This document shows positions 44,189 to 54,617 of a stretch of DNA of 64,000 nt, in pieces (the first letter of the stretch is position 1; each line of letters begins with the position of its first letter). Where the stretch lies: the NCBI RefSeq assembly GCF_943734655.1, contig NC_071354.1, positions 70,639,544 through 70,703,543 of the forward strand, written 5' to 3'. The notes beneath the pieces were generated by a model. That model did not search any database, was not told where the DNA came from, and worked only from the letters and a program-made list of their open reading frames with translations. The DNA comes from Sabethes cyaneus (lineage: Eukaryota; Arthropoda; Insecta; Diptera; Culicidae). The position numbers and the translations under genes were made by a program.

Positions 44189-45642
44189 TACGCCCGGGTT
44201 TTAGTCGCCAGCGCGCCTGCCGGGCACTTCGGGCCTCCTGTTGTGTGCTTAGCGTCCCGTTGGCCGGTACATATCAGGCACTTGGGTGGCGCAGTACAGT
44301 CCCTCGCTATATGACCCGTACCGCCACATCTCCTACACAAGTGGCTTCGGTCTGGCCCCTTACAGCTCCAGGACCTGTGCCCTCTCTCAAAGCACCGGAA
44401 GCAGGCCTCCGGCTGCTGGAACACGCTCAGTGGGCACACGGACCATCCCACCTTCAGCTTAGCCACTTTCAGGGCTGCATTTCCGTCTTCCAGTGGAAGT
44501 CTTATAGTTGCTACCTGGGTTCCCGCCGGTCCCTTACGCAGACGAACTGCCTCGGTAGTCACCACCACTTTGCATTGCTCGTTGAGAACTCGTGCTAGTT
44601 CGCCCGCTTGGGTGATCTCGTCCAGGTTTTTAAGCTGGAGAGTCATCTCGGGCGTTAGTGCGCGGATCTGCACGCTATCGCCAAGGACCTTTTCTGCCAG
44701 CACTTTGTAAGCGGAACCCTTTTCAGTGGCGTTCTTTTTGAGTTCAAGAATCATGTCGCCTGTGCGAGAGCGGCGGATACTCCGCACATCCGCGCCAAGA
44801 CCCTTCAACTGATCATGCCCTCTCATGGCCTTTAAAACTTCCGCATATTTCGGCCCCTCAGTTTTGAGGATAAGGGCATCGCCTTTGCTCCTTTTTTTCC
44901 TAGCCACTTTCGGTGGAGCTCGATCCTCCTCTTTCTTCCTGGCCTTCTTCTTTTTGACCAACTCCCACTGGTTGTCGGACGCTAACAGCGTCTTGTTACC
45001 CTCAGTAGGTTCTTCAGTTGGCTTACGACCCTCTGCTATCATGCGCTTCTTTGGACCCGTGGGGGTTTCTTCCCCTGGGGACTGCCTTGCGCGTTTGGCG
45101 GATGCCTTGTCGTTAGACTGCTCCGTAGTCGCGAGTGCCACGGAATGGTCGGTCATTGACGGGCAGGCATCTGTTTGTGCAGACCTTGATACAAGCGTCT
45201 TCTCTTTCTCTGCAACTTTTACTCGCGCTTCGAGTTCGCTGTGCTCCTTCGTCGCAGCACGCATGGTGCTCCGAAGCATGAGCAGACTTTGTTTCAGATC
45301 CTTCGCTAAGGTGCTGCGACCTGCCACGAATTCGATAATGGCATCGAGTTGATGAGACGCCGCTACCACTCTTGGTAGCATGTCTCTCTTGCCTGCCACT
45401 GCTTTTATTAGCGACGGGCCGTTCATTGCTGCGTCCGGCGTAGATGCAGTTGGAGCGACAGGTGTGCCGTTTCCTTTTCCGCTTACGCTGGCGCTTCTAC
45501 TGGTATCCATCGGCGGAGACCTCTGGATACCACTTCTTGCGAACGGATTGTCTAATCCGTCCGCGCTCACTGAAGTTATTATTTTATTTTGATTGCTCAT
45601 ATAGAATCCCACGAGTTGAGGGGAAAGAAGAGTCCGCCGCAT
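44188..45642 (-). CDS. R1-clade LINE ORF1: Gag-like RNA-binding protein
   Basis: The 484-residue protein is expected to package the element RNA. The C-terminus holds three zinc knuckles between about residues 413 and 473: CFRCFERGHRSWSC and CRRCGGTGHIARDC, both CX2CX4HX4C, and a degenerate third, CLICTGQRDAKHTTGGPKC. The middle is lysine- and glutamate-rich (about 150-265, including KKKKARKKEEDR), probably basic and disordered. A second ATG, at residue 15 (MSNQNKIITS), could be the real start; the first ATG is at 45642. It ends with TAG overlapping the first base of ORF2. Knuckle wording agrees with R1, SART and TRAS-type ORF1. Confidence 0.9.
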   Translation of the reverse strand: MRRTLLSPQLVGFYMSNQNKIITSVSADGLDNPFARSGIQRSPPMDTSRSASVSGKGNGTPVAPTASTPDAAMNGPSLIKAVAGKRDMLPRVVAASHQLDAIIEFVAGRSTLAKDLKQSLLMLRSTMRAATKEHSELEARVKVAEKEKTLVSRSAQTDACPSMTDHSVALATTEQSNDKASAKRARQSPGEETPTGPKKRMIAEGRKPTEEPTEGNKTLLASDNQWELVKKKKARKKEEDRAPPKVARKKRSKGDALILKTEGPKYAEVLKAMRGHDQLKGLGADVRSIRRSRTGDMILELKKNATEKGSAYKVLAEKVLGDSVQIRALTPEMTLQLKNLDEITQAGELARVLNEQCKVVVTTEAVRLRKGPAGTQVATIRLPLEDGNAALKVAKLKVGWSVCPLSVFQQPEACFRCFERGHRSWSCKGPDRSHLCRRCGGTGHIARDCTAPPKCLICTGQRDAKHTTGGPKCPAGALATKTRA

Positions 45643-46145
45643 CAGAGCCCCTCATGATGCGGTAAGGGCTGTTTACTGTGGAGGGCGCTCTGGTACTCCA
45701 CAGGCTCCGTTTGAGGCTGAGTATTTATGAAACCCCCCCCACCATTCATCCCTCGGCACGGGTCGCATGACACCTGGGATTAGGGGTTTATCCATTCTTG
45801 TTTTTACTTTTAGCCATGGATAACAGCTATTAAAACCATCCTCCTTTGGGGGCTTTGGACCCTCTGCTCAGGTTCTCAGTATTTTGAGGTTCATCGAACA
45901 TGCTTCTACTGAGATCCGTCATTTGCAGGCGGAGAGTTTACACTCAGCCTTCGCGTGAGTGCCCCCTTCTCTGTCCGCATACGACCCTAGTTTCCACCGG
46001 TTGTCCGATTTCCACTAAGGAACGTATCCCGGATGGTACCACGGGGAGGTAGAGAGAGGAGTTGCTAAATAAGAGGCTGTGGAACTTCGTGGTAGTTCTG
46101 GAGCGCATTATTCAACCATTTACCATCCATCCATTTACGTGCCTT

Positions 46146-46636
46146 GTGGCTCGCGGAATGCAGTAAACATATAAACATTAACGCATCGGTTGCGAAACGG
46201 CGGTAAAGAGTTGTCCCTCTACAATATTGGCGTCTCAGAGCGCGGGCCGAGTGAAGAGGCGCGGAAACGCTCTCCACTCAGCCAACTTTACTTGCAAATC
46301 TTTGGCAACCCCGTGAGCGAGATAGACTAAGAGGAAATCAGGCACTTTGTTTAATTAGACTTTTGGCAAAGTAGCAGAAAGCGATTGACGTATGGAAAAA
46401 TCGTCCAGAGAACAGAGTAGGTGGGAAAGTTTCTCTTTCTTTTTTTAGAGTGGTTTTAACCCAAATGGTCATTTAGCTGTTTCTCCTTCTTGTTAGGCTA
46501 GGTTGAGAATTAATGTTTCATAAAAATATAAACAACAAGCCTTATTTGAACCTGTCTAAGCGTGATAAAGAAGATGTTTTGGTAGCGTAACCACAGAGAG
46601 TTTTAAATGAAAATCTCCCAATATGCTAGCTAACAA
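46146..46636. other. No gene seen
   Basis: Flank of the R1-type element. A solitary CCACAGAGAG at about 46588 resembles the terminus of the MITE at 48045 but has no partner. Confidence 0.4.
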
Positions 46637-46664
46637 CACAGACAAACAAGCATGACTCTTGGAG
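46637..46664. repeat. CACAGA-type MITE fragment
   Basis: CACAGACAAACAAGCATGAC followed by TCTTGGAG matches the terminus of copy B, including the subterminal CTCTTGGA. The other end is missing. Confidence 0.7.
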
Positions 46665-46732
46665 TTGCGTATCACCTTCTCATTTTATACAAGTGTTAGT
46701 GACAGATCATATAGTCAAACGTCTTCTTTTTC

Positions 46733-48640
46733 TTCAGCAGCATAGAGCCGGGGTGGCTGATGCTGTTTCAAGCACTCGTCTCCATTCAACTCGGTCTTGG
46801 GCCACTCGTCGCCAATTTCCTGGTGTCGTCTCAGAAGTCGCAAATCGACCTGGTCGAGCCATCGTGCACGTTGGGGCCCCCTGTCCTGGTGCCGGTGGGG
46901 TTGTTGAAGAGGATTATTTTCGTCGCACTGTCGTCCGGCATCCTTACGACGTGTCCGGCCCACCGTAGCCTGCTAACTTTCGCTAGATGTACGATGGGAG
47001 TTTCCCCAAGCAGCAAGCAGTTCCTGTAGCTCGTGATTCATACGTCTCCGCCACTCTCCGCTTTCAGTTTGTACTCCGCCAAATATCGTCCGCAGCACTT
47101 TCCGCTCGAACAAGGTAAGGGCGCGTATGTCCTCCGTGAGCAGCGTCACGGCTTCAAGTCCATAAAGAACTACCAGGCCAATAAGAGTTTTGTACATTGT
47201 TAGCTTCGTGCGGCGGCGTACGCTTCCTGATCGTAGCGTTTTACGAAGGGCAAAGTAGGCCCGATTTCCCGCTTGAATGCGTCGCTGGACTAGCGCTCCT
47301 TACTAGCGTTGTTGTCCGCGGTCACCAACGATCCCAAATGCACGAACTGCTCTACCATTTCTAGTTTGTCGCCGTCAACGGTTACCGTCCGTGGGAGGTG
47401 CACGTTTGTTACCTTTGAGCCTCTTCCTTTCATGTATTTGGTCTTCGACACATTTATTTTTAGCCCAATTCTCCTAGACTCCGCTTTCAGTCTGGCGTAG
47501 ATTGCCTCCGCCGTCGCAAAGTTCCTGGCTATGATATCGAAGTCATCTGCAAAGCCTAGAAGTTGGTTACCCTTGGTAAAAATCGTGCCTCTCGTTTCGA
47601 TGCCCGCTCGTCGGATTACCCGCTTAAGAGCGATGTTGAACAGCATGCAGGATAAACCGTCACCTTGTCTCAACCCTCGCCGCGTCTCGAAGGGACTCGA
47701 CAGTGTCGCAGAGATGCGTACGAAATACATCACTCGATCCAATGTAGCTCTGATCAGTCGCGTCAGTTTGTCCGGAAAACCGTATTCGTGCATTATCTGC
47801 CATAGCTTGTCTCGATCGACTGTATCGTATGCTGCTTTGAAATCAATAAAGATGTGATGCGTGCGCACGTTGTACTCCCGACATTTCTGCAAGATCTGTC
47901 GGATAGTAAAAATTTGGTCCGTAGTTACGCGAGCCCCCATGAAACCCGCCTGATAATTCCCTACGAAACCTTGTGCTATCGATGACAACCGGCGTAACAG
48001 GATCTGGGAGAGTACCTTGTAGGCGGCGTTTACTAGCGTTATACCACAGAGAACAGATTAACAGGCTCGAAGGAAGTAATCGATTTTTTGTGCGTAAAAT
48101 CTGTCGGTAGCGCCCTCCAGAAATAGTTTGCCAAACGCATTAAAAATATTCATGTACCTTTATCAATATTTCTTTGTGCTGGAGTTACATAGCAGTGATG
48201 GCAGCGACATCAAGATTTAGTTTGCCACTTACTGCTCGAGGGGTGCTCTATTGAAGGATTACTCGTAGATTACATAAAAACCTTTTACACACTTTTTGTC
48301 AATTACCTGGTAGTCTGTTCTCTGTGGTTATACCACGATAGTTGCAGCAGTCTAGCCGATCCCCCTTTTTGTAGATGGGACAAACCACTCCTTCCATTCA
48401 TTCCTCCGGTAGCTTTTCCTCCTCCCAAATCCTCGGAATAACCCAGTGTAGAGCCTTTGCTAGCGTTTCTCCGCCATGGTTATAAAGTTCTGCCGGTAGG
48501 CGGTCCTTCCCAGCGGCTTTATTGGTCTTCAGCAGCCCGATTTCTCGTTTGATTTCTTGGAGATCAGGTCAAACGTGTGCCTTTGAAAACGCTCTACGAA
48601 CACCATGACAGGTTAATAAACCCTGTTGCCGTCAGGAGTC
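46733..48640 (-). pseudogene. RTE-like LINE relic interrupted by a MITE
   Basis: Minus-strand frames read, in order, AAGKDRLPAELYNHGGE (about 48520), VVCPIYKKGDRLDCCNYRGI up to the MITE, then TLVNAAYKVLSQILLRRLSS. The 232-residue open piece at 47988-47290 includes GNYQAGFMGARVTTDQIFTI, FIDFKAAYDTVDRDKLWQIM (motif A), RRGLRQGDGLSCMLFNIALK (motif B), LLGFADDFDIIARN (motif C) and VHLGSLVTADNNASKER. It continues in other frames through GLEAVTLLTEDI, TIFGGVQTESGEWRRRMNHE and LRWAGHVVRMPDDSATKI to about 46735. Most RT motifs are intact, but frameshifts near 47290 and 47000 and a stop (LPEE, stop, MEGVV) inactivate it. The endonuclease is absent. Confidence 0.85.
48045..48326. mobile_element. 282 bp MITE, CACAGAGAACAG termini, 7 bp duplication
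   Basis: Inverted termini CACAGAGAACAGA, flanked by GTTATAC on both sides (48038-48044 and 48327-48333). Deleting it plus one repeat restores the LINE codons for NYRGITLVNAAYKVL. Length, the first six bases and the 7 bp duplication match the CACAGACAAAC MITEs, although the interiors look unrelated. Solitary termini of this type lie at 49209-49221 and perhaps 46588. Confidence 0.9.
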
Positions 48641-48715
48641 ACTTTACTGACGATTGGATCTACAAAGAGTTGCGTATCTATGTTCTTTAATAATCTAAGC
48701 TAGCACTTAATAGAA

Positions 48716-49010
48716 CACGGAGCGAAAAAACTCCAGTTTGTTTCAAACAAAATTATGGTTGCTTTAAGCCTCAATAAAATATTTTTATAACAACCTGAAA
48801 ATATTGTTGTTTCAAAACGAAATTCTATTTGAATCAAGAAAATAACAGTTTTGAATTAAAACTAGAGTATTTTCAAATTTGAATTTAACATTGATATAAC
48901 AATAAATATTTTCATTTCAATCATACATTTCAGTTTGAAACAAAATAAAATTTCTGTTTGCGCGTAAAACAACCATAAATATGGTTGAAACTACATTTTT
49001 ATTCTCCGTG
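48716..49010. mobile_element. 295 bp candidate MITE, CACGGAG termini
   Basis: CACGGAGCGAAAAAAC at the left is answered by ATTTTTATTCTCCGTG at the right, with AGTTTGTTTCAAAC and ATGGTTG / CAACCATA pairs further in. The interior is very AT-rich with many TTTGAA/TTCAAA words. No clean target duplication was found, so the ends are provisional. Confidence 0.55.
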
Positions 49011-49322
49011 AAATGATTCTTGTGATTTGTACACTGACAACCTTTGGCTCCTCTGACCCGAGGATATATGGACTATAAACATTACACTAGAGCCAGAAGC
49101 TAGCTGTTGTCAGTTTACTGTTGAATTTTATGCACCTTTAGCGGCATCATTACTATACTTTCCCAACTAATTTTATCCAAGCGGGGAACCTTTTGGTTGA
49201 AGGATGTCTGTTCTCTGTGGCGCAACAATGCATGAAACATAGATTTTAAATATACGCCAAAGTCGAGAAGAACGTTAGACCAAAAATCGGTTAAAACAAC
49301 CTAAGACGCTACAAAGCAAATC

Positions 49323-49612
49323 CACAGACAAACAGACATAACACTCGTTTTCCATTCATTCCATTCCGTATCAATTAAACCGTCATTTCAAATTTGGGCT
49401 TAGTTGGGAATGTCACCGTTTTGGTCAAAGTGGCGCTTTTTGACGAAAGAAGGGGAATTCCCCATAAAAACTACTTGCTACTTCGAGGGATACCCGTGTT
49501 GCTATTTGATATTTGGGAATGTCGATCATAGATGGTGCTAGTGTTCCGGCTAAATGTGAGGTACGATAACTTTGGTTGATTTTCTTCCAAGAGCTATGTC
49601 TGTTTGTCTGTG
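49323..49612. mobile_element. CACAGA-type MITE, copy C, 290 bp
   Basis: Termini CACAGACAAACAGACATAAC and inverted complement (one change, GCTATGTC). Flanks GCAAATC and GCAAAGC match at 6 of 7 positions. Same interior as copies A and B (AAATTTGGGCTTAGTTGGGA, TTTGGGAATGTCGATCATAG). Confidence 0.92.
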
Positions 49613-49619
49613 GCAAAGC

Positions 49620-49740
49620 CTTGGCCATGATTAACTATTTAAGATTTGACTCTTCTTTATCGACAGACTTCGCAGTCGGTTGTTAGAGTACAGGACAGTT
49701 GCGGGACTAGTCCCTACAGTCAGCTGACCAAATTATGGCC
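49620..49740 (-). mobile_element. tRNA-derived SINE, 3' part, reversed
   Basis: The reverse complement reads TGCGAAGTCTGTCGATAAAG and onward to GGCCAAGGCTTTGCC, matching the tail of the SINE at 32081-32280. The tRNA-like head is missing or decayed. MITE copy C abuts it. Confidence 0.7.
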
Positions 49741-50913
49741 TCTGTATTTTGCGAGATGTATGGTATTTTACTAATCGATTTCCTATCGAATGTCCAGACG
49801 ATCATCAATAACTGTTTATACGGTGTTATTCAATCGATTGGATTACATTCCATGGTAAAGAAAACAACCACTATTTTACCAATAAAATGCGCTAAATTAC
49901 GATGAAAATGGCAGTAAAATTGAACGACTTACGATTAGAACTGGTTTCATATTCTTCATTTCATCTGATCTAACACTTTTCGTGACTTGGAACGGTAATT
50001 ATAGCCGTAACTGAAGCCTGTTTTGAAGTCAAAGACAGATCGTTATGTAAGAATGGTTTCAACAGTTTAGAGAAACTTTAAAATAACTGTACCATTCGAT
50101 TCCAAAAGCTGACTGTGCTGATAACTAAAGTCGGATTTTAATTTAAGTCGGAGTTAATTTTTGTAGAGCCATTCAAAACGGTTATGTCAGAGGGTTACTA
50201 TTTCAAGGTACTTACATTATTCATGATGTTTGCAAACGTCTTTAATGCCTAAGCTCATGGTTTAATAGTTGACGTAACTATAAGGCGCTCGTGCACTAAT
50301 TGCACGTCCTTTGGTTTAATCGTCTTTTAGTCGCACGTCTGTCAAAGCAGACGTGATTGCCTGCAAATTACAATGCAGCGTTGCCGGATAACAAACCTTC
50401 TTTCCTAGAAATGGCAGAGACAAATTAGTACAAATTGTTAATAAATTGTATAAGTATTCACTAAGTTTTTGTTCGGTTGTAACAATTTATATACGTATTT
50501 AAAAAATCTTTAAAAGCCTTTGAAGTGCATGTGTTTTGCGGTGATAACGCATCATGATTTAGAAGAAATATTGGCAACCATCGTGTAATGAAAAAATAAA
50601 ATTTGCTAGTTGTGTCGCCTCATTCGTGCAATTAACGAATGAGTTCTATACCAGCGCCATCATTATTGAGAAAACCATACCTGAAAACTTTTTGATTCAA
50701 ATAATTCATCAAGTTAGTACAGATTATTGGTTAATCGAGGACTAATAAAGTCCAATTTATGCGAATAAACAGACTGTTTGTTGAACGTTTATTCTCACAA
50801 CTTGGCGTAAAGCTAGTGAAAAGCAGATTACAGTACCGGTTGATTAGGCTGGGAGTTACGTCAACTGTTTCTTGAATATTTCAGAATAAACAAGTGTCAT
50901 TTGCGTATTGTGC
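49741..50913. other. Intron sequence, no gene seen
   Basis: AT-rich; no coding potential or defined repeat. GTGCAATTAACGAA-type words near 50300 and 50630 are inverted but too short to define an element. Confidence 0.4.
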
Positions 50914-51062
50914 CGCCCAGTTAGCTTAGAGGTATGATGCTGGTCTAACAAGCCAGTCGTCGCATGTTCCAATCTCGGCTTGGCGATGCTGCTGAAGTCA
51001 CTAGGGTCGGTAAAGAAGGGTCGCATCTTAAAGATGTCTATACCCAAGGCTTGACATTGTTA
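50914..51062 (+). mobile_element. tRNA-derived SINE, copy 2, internally deleted
   Basis: Begins CGCCCAGTTAGCTTAGAGGT (A box), then CTGGTCTAACAAGCCAG (a perfect CTGG/CCAG anticodon-like stem with AAC), then CATGTTCCAATCTCGGCT (B box). It passes into the shared tail AAAGAAGGGTCGCATCTTAA ... ATACCCAAGGCTTG. Lacks the middle of copy 1. Confidence 0.82.
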
Positions 51063-53011
51063 AGAATGCGTAGTACCGAAACAGTACATTTAGGGTTTTA
51101 CGTAAACTAAGAGACCATGAACAATTTAGATCAAACCGCGTTGAAACATCAAAAGAAATTTTTCTTTTGACTCGTTCATATAACATTAGATCATTACACC
51201 TATTATGGCAACTAACCTTTATTCCATCTTACCCTCATTCCGTCCTGTGGTTGCTGTCGGTAAAATAAATCATGGTTCGTAAAGTTTTTCTTTAGTTAAC
51301 TGTCCTCGCGAAAGCTCCTGCTTGTTTTTGCCACTATATTTCACCAAAACTCTTACGTGAACCAGCTGGGGTGTTAAAAGTTTCAATTTCTTCGGGGACT
51401 CGTTGATTTCGCTGTTTACGTTCATTCAACCACTCGATGGTGGTCGTCGCTTGACTGGCTGGCAGGCTGGCTGGCAGCAGGTGAAAATGGACTGAATTAA
51501 GTTCTGTTTTTGTTGCTTGCTACATTGTTGGGTTAAACTTTTCTACTCATATACTTACTCTCGCTTGTCTCTAGTTGGCCGTTGCCCGTGGCTCGTTTGC
51601 ATCCAGATCCAGTTAGCTTTCGGTCACGTAAGCCGGTAGTTACTTTTCGACCCACCTGCCGTACCTTTTTGTCTTTGTTTCTATTTGTTTACGAGGACAA
51701 AGTAAAACAGTGAGCTGTATCTTTCTCTTGAGGATATAATGTGTTGATGACGATGGTAGCTGTCACAAAAGTTGTGAAATTGCGTGTTTCTTACATCAAT
51801 GGGGTTAAATTTAAAAGGTTTTTAGTCCGGTTGACAAACTCACCTTTCTGACAAGAAGTCCCGCAGGGGAGAAATATCGTTGGTAAATTAACGAAGTGCA
51901 ACTTGATTGATATTGTAAAAGAACTGAAAATTTTGATTCTGGTTTTGTCAATAGGGTTCACACGCTTTCTACTTTAAAGAGACACCAGTCGGGGGTCATA
52001 GACTAGTCCTATATATTTGTCATAGACCACGACGCAAAGCAAATAGTTTACTTCGTTTGACTGTCCGTTGTTTACGTTAAATTGGTACGAATAGCATCGA
52101 ATTGCATGCTGTTTAATTTAATCTACTAGAAACTCGAAATCTCTGTCACGTTAAGCATCACATAAAACTGAGTACTGTTTCGAACGCACAATTGAAATTG
52201 CAATCGACTCCGATTGCGAACCGGCATTGTGCAGGTATTTCGGTTTCCTCGCGGCTTACCCAAATAGCAGTCGGCGCGCGGTAAGATTGCCTGTTGAAAC
52301 AGAATCTCGTACCACATCGAAACGTACGAAAACTAATTTCCCAGTGCAATTGCGTGCCGGTTCAATTGAAACGCATGTAATTAAATTTTACTGCCTTTGA
52401 ATAATTCTTCCGAGCGAGTGAAATGAGTGAGCGCGGTAAACTATCGCAGCCAGCCAGTACGCCGGAGCACGAATCCCGCACATCACTGGCACTGGAGGAT
52501 GCTGCACGAATGAAGTGGTTAGCAGTTGCCACATGGCCTTTGCTGTGGCAATCCAGGAACCGATGCCGCCGCCGCTGCCGTTTGTGCACATATGTTGACG
52601 CAGGAGGGTAGGTTAAAGTTTATTACTTTGAGACGATAAACAAAATGTGGAGCGATAAATTACGCAGCGAGAGCGAGTGTAGCCGAAATAATTTCGTACG
52701 CCTTGGAGTAGCGCCGGTTGCCGACAAATGGTGCCTGGTGCTGGTGGAGTATTTATATATGAAATTACGCAACTTTGCACGAATGTGTGTTTGGTTTTGG
52801 AATAAAATTTGGATTTATTTCTGTGACATGTTGCTGTTCTGTAAGTTACCTGCGAAGTCTGGTATGATTCGTTTGTCAAGATAATAAATTTAATCTTCGA
52901 TAAACAGACATCTGTATACGGTAGTCATCTAGGAGAAAATTAAATTACAATATTTAGGTATATTATTATTATTCACACGGTCCCACTTGAATTCTCGAAA
53001 CGATTCAGAAT
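51063..53011. other. Intron sequence, no gene seen
   Basis: Nearly 2 kb without recognised protein or mobile element. A small CTGGC repeat lies at 51451-51478. The stretch 52395-52610 is less AT-rich with CGG/GCC words; short overlapping frames on both strands show no family resemblance. Confidence 0.45.
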
Positions 53012-53019
53012 GATATGAG

Positions 53020-54609
53020 CAGAGATGGTCCGATCACTTCGACTCAATTTTGATTCATTTGACAGTACCGTCTCAGCCGAGCAAAATTTGATAAAGTCAC
53101 ATATGGGACATATGGGAACTAGTTATTATCTGCAATTTTGCTGAATAAAGTGTTGCTATATCTTTTGTACTTACGGAGCTACAATACTAGTATCTCATCA
53201 TTGACTAAGTGAACTAAGTTCATTTAGTTACTAATGAGGTACCGTGAACGTACCATATTCTGCGCAGTTAAGACATTTTTATGATTCCTCCGCTATTATA
53301 AGTATTCTAGAGTTAAATTGATAACGTTGATAGCAGCAACATGTAGTGCTACGGTCTATAATATATGGTAAAAAACATGGGAATTAAAAGTCGACCAACA
53401 ATTGAGTATATCTTTCGTTTTGTAAACTTATCCACGGTGCCTAATTCTGCGCACTCTCTTGCCCATGTTCCTAATTCTGCGCATGTTTGTTCCTAATTCT
53501 GCGCACCTAAAAAGTAACAATAAACATTCATACCATGTAGTTTATGTCTTTATACGCTGAAAGCACATCAAAAATCCGACATTAGCCATTACCATGATTA
53601 AATCCATGATCTGGCCTTCTTGTGCTGTCCAGGTGGCACAGGAACATTATTATCATTTGGATTGGCTTATTTTAAATATTTTATTGTCGATAACGTGAAG
53701 GGCTTGTTCATTCGGGTTTTCTCTATACTGAACATTATACTTTAGACTAATATTAACAATTGTGTTTTCATATAGAAACCACTTCCCCACTCCCTGACAG
53801 CTCAATGAAGTTCGACTGTCAAAAAAATCAGAAGACATGGTTCCATGAATTGGCGTTCGTAGGTTCGGACCCCGAGCCGTAACACAGGATTCCAATCAAT
53901 GCAAGTTAAAGGTTCTACTTGAATTTCTATGCCTCTATACCTCAGCCATTTGGGAGAAGTTGCGTATTTTTTCGCGATTTCTTCATAGGATACATTACTG
54001 CGCAGAATTTGGAACATGAATAAAAAATCTGTGCCTAAATCTGCGCACTACTGCATCGCATTTTTCCAACGAAAACAAGGCATGCAATCACTCTTTTTGT
54101 CTAAAACATGACTAAAACTAATTATTCTTTCTAATTATGCTGGGTAATTTGATCATTGCAAAGAATTTCGATCATAATTTTGTTAATTTTCTAGAAGGAC
54201 AGTTTTAGCGTTGGCGCTAACGACGTTGTTTTCTGACATATAAAATACTTTCCGTGTCACTTTAATTTATTTCGCTGTCAAATATTATGGCCCTTTTGTG
54301 AATAATGGCGTAATATTCAACAGAGATTTATAAAAAAATAACACAATGGCCATAGTTATGCACAATGTTGAAAAATACATATATAAAGAAAAATGCGCAG
54401 AATTAGGAGCTGCGCAGAATATGGTACGTTCACGGTACTAGCATAGTAGCTCCGTAAGTACAAAAGATACAGCAATACTTTATTCAGCAAAATTGTAGAT
54501 AATAACTAGTGCTACAAATCACCCATACATTACTTTGTCAAATTTTGCTCTGCTGAAACGGTACTGTCAAATGAATCAAAATTGAGTCAAAGTGATCGGA
54601 CCATCCCTG
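53020..54609. mobile_element. Foldback hAT element carrying a nested element
   Basis: Inverted termini CAG(A/G)GATGGTCCGATCAC continue into arms of about 180 bp that pair at about 85 percent. GATATGAG on both sides (53012-53019 and 54610-54617) is a perfect 8 bp duplication, diagnostic of hAT. Without the inserted element (53242-54435) it is about 394 bp, almost the size of the related palindrome at 3693-4080. No coding capacity. Confidence 0.93.
53242..54435. mobile_element. TA-flanked DNA element with TTCTGCGCA words, 1194 bp
   Basis: Perfect inverted termini of about 26 bp begin CCGTGAACGTACCATATTCT and continue GCGCAG, bordered by TA (53240-53241 and 54436-54437). The word CCTAATTCTGCGCA or its complement recurs at about 53441, 53470, 53492, 53998, 54034, 54394 and 54411. 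Termini resemble those of 16898-18473 except in this word. No transposase recognised. Inserted near the centre of the hAT foldback. Confidence 0.88.
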
Positions 54610-54617
54610 GATATGAG

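Larger units (their letters stand above)
40879..46137 (-). mobile_element. Full-length R1-clade LINE, 5.26 kb
   Basis: Minus-strand element with a 5' untranslated region (46137-45643), ORF1 (45642-44188), ORF2 (44188-41108), a 3' untranslated region and a poly(A) tail (poly-T at 40879-40908 on the plus strand). CGTGCC, extendable to CGTGCCTT, borders both ends (40873-40878 and 46138-46143) and is taken as a short target duplication. Both ORFs are open, so it is the only apparently complete mobile element here. R1 clade is inferred from the ORF2 start wording, the endonuclease and the C-terminal zinc motif. It lies antisense within the fz intron. A 5' fragment of a relative is at 40480-40638. 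Confidence 0.9.

Noticed and set aside
50914..50990. Functional tRNA-Val(AAC) gene
   Set aside because: Acceptor and T-arm pairing is imperfect, a SINE tail follows directly, and related copies are dispersed; it is a SINE head.
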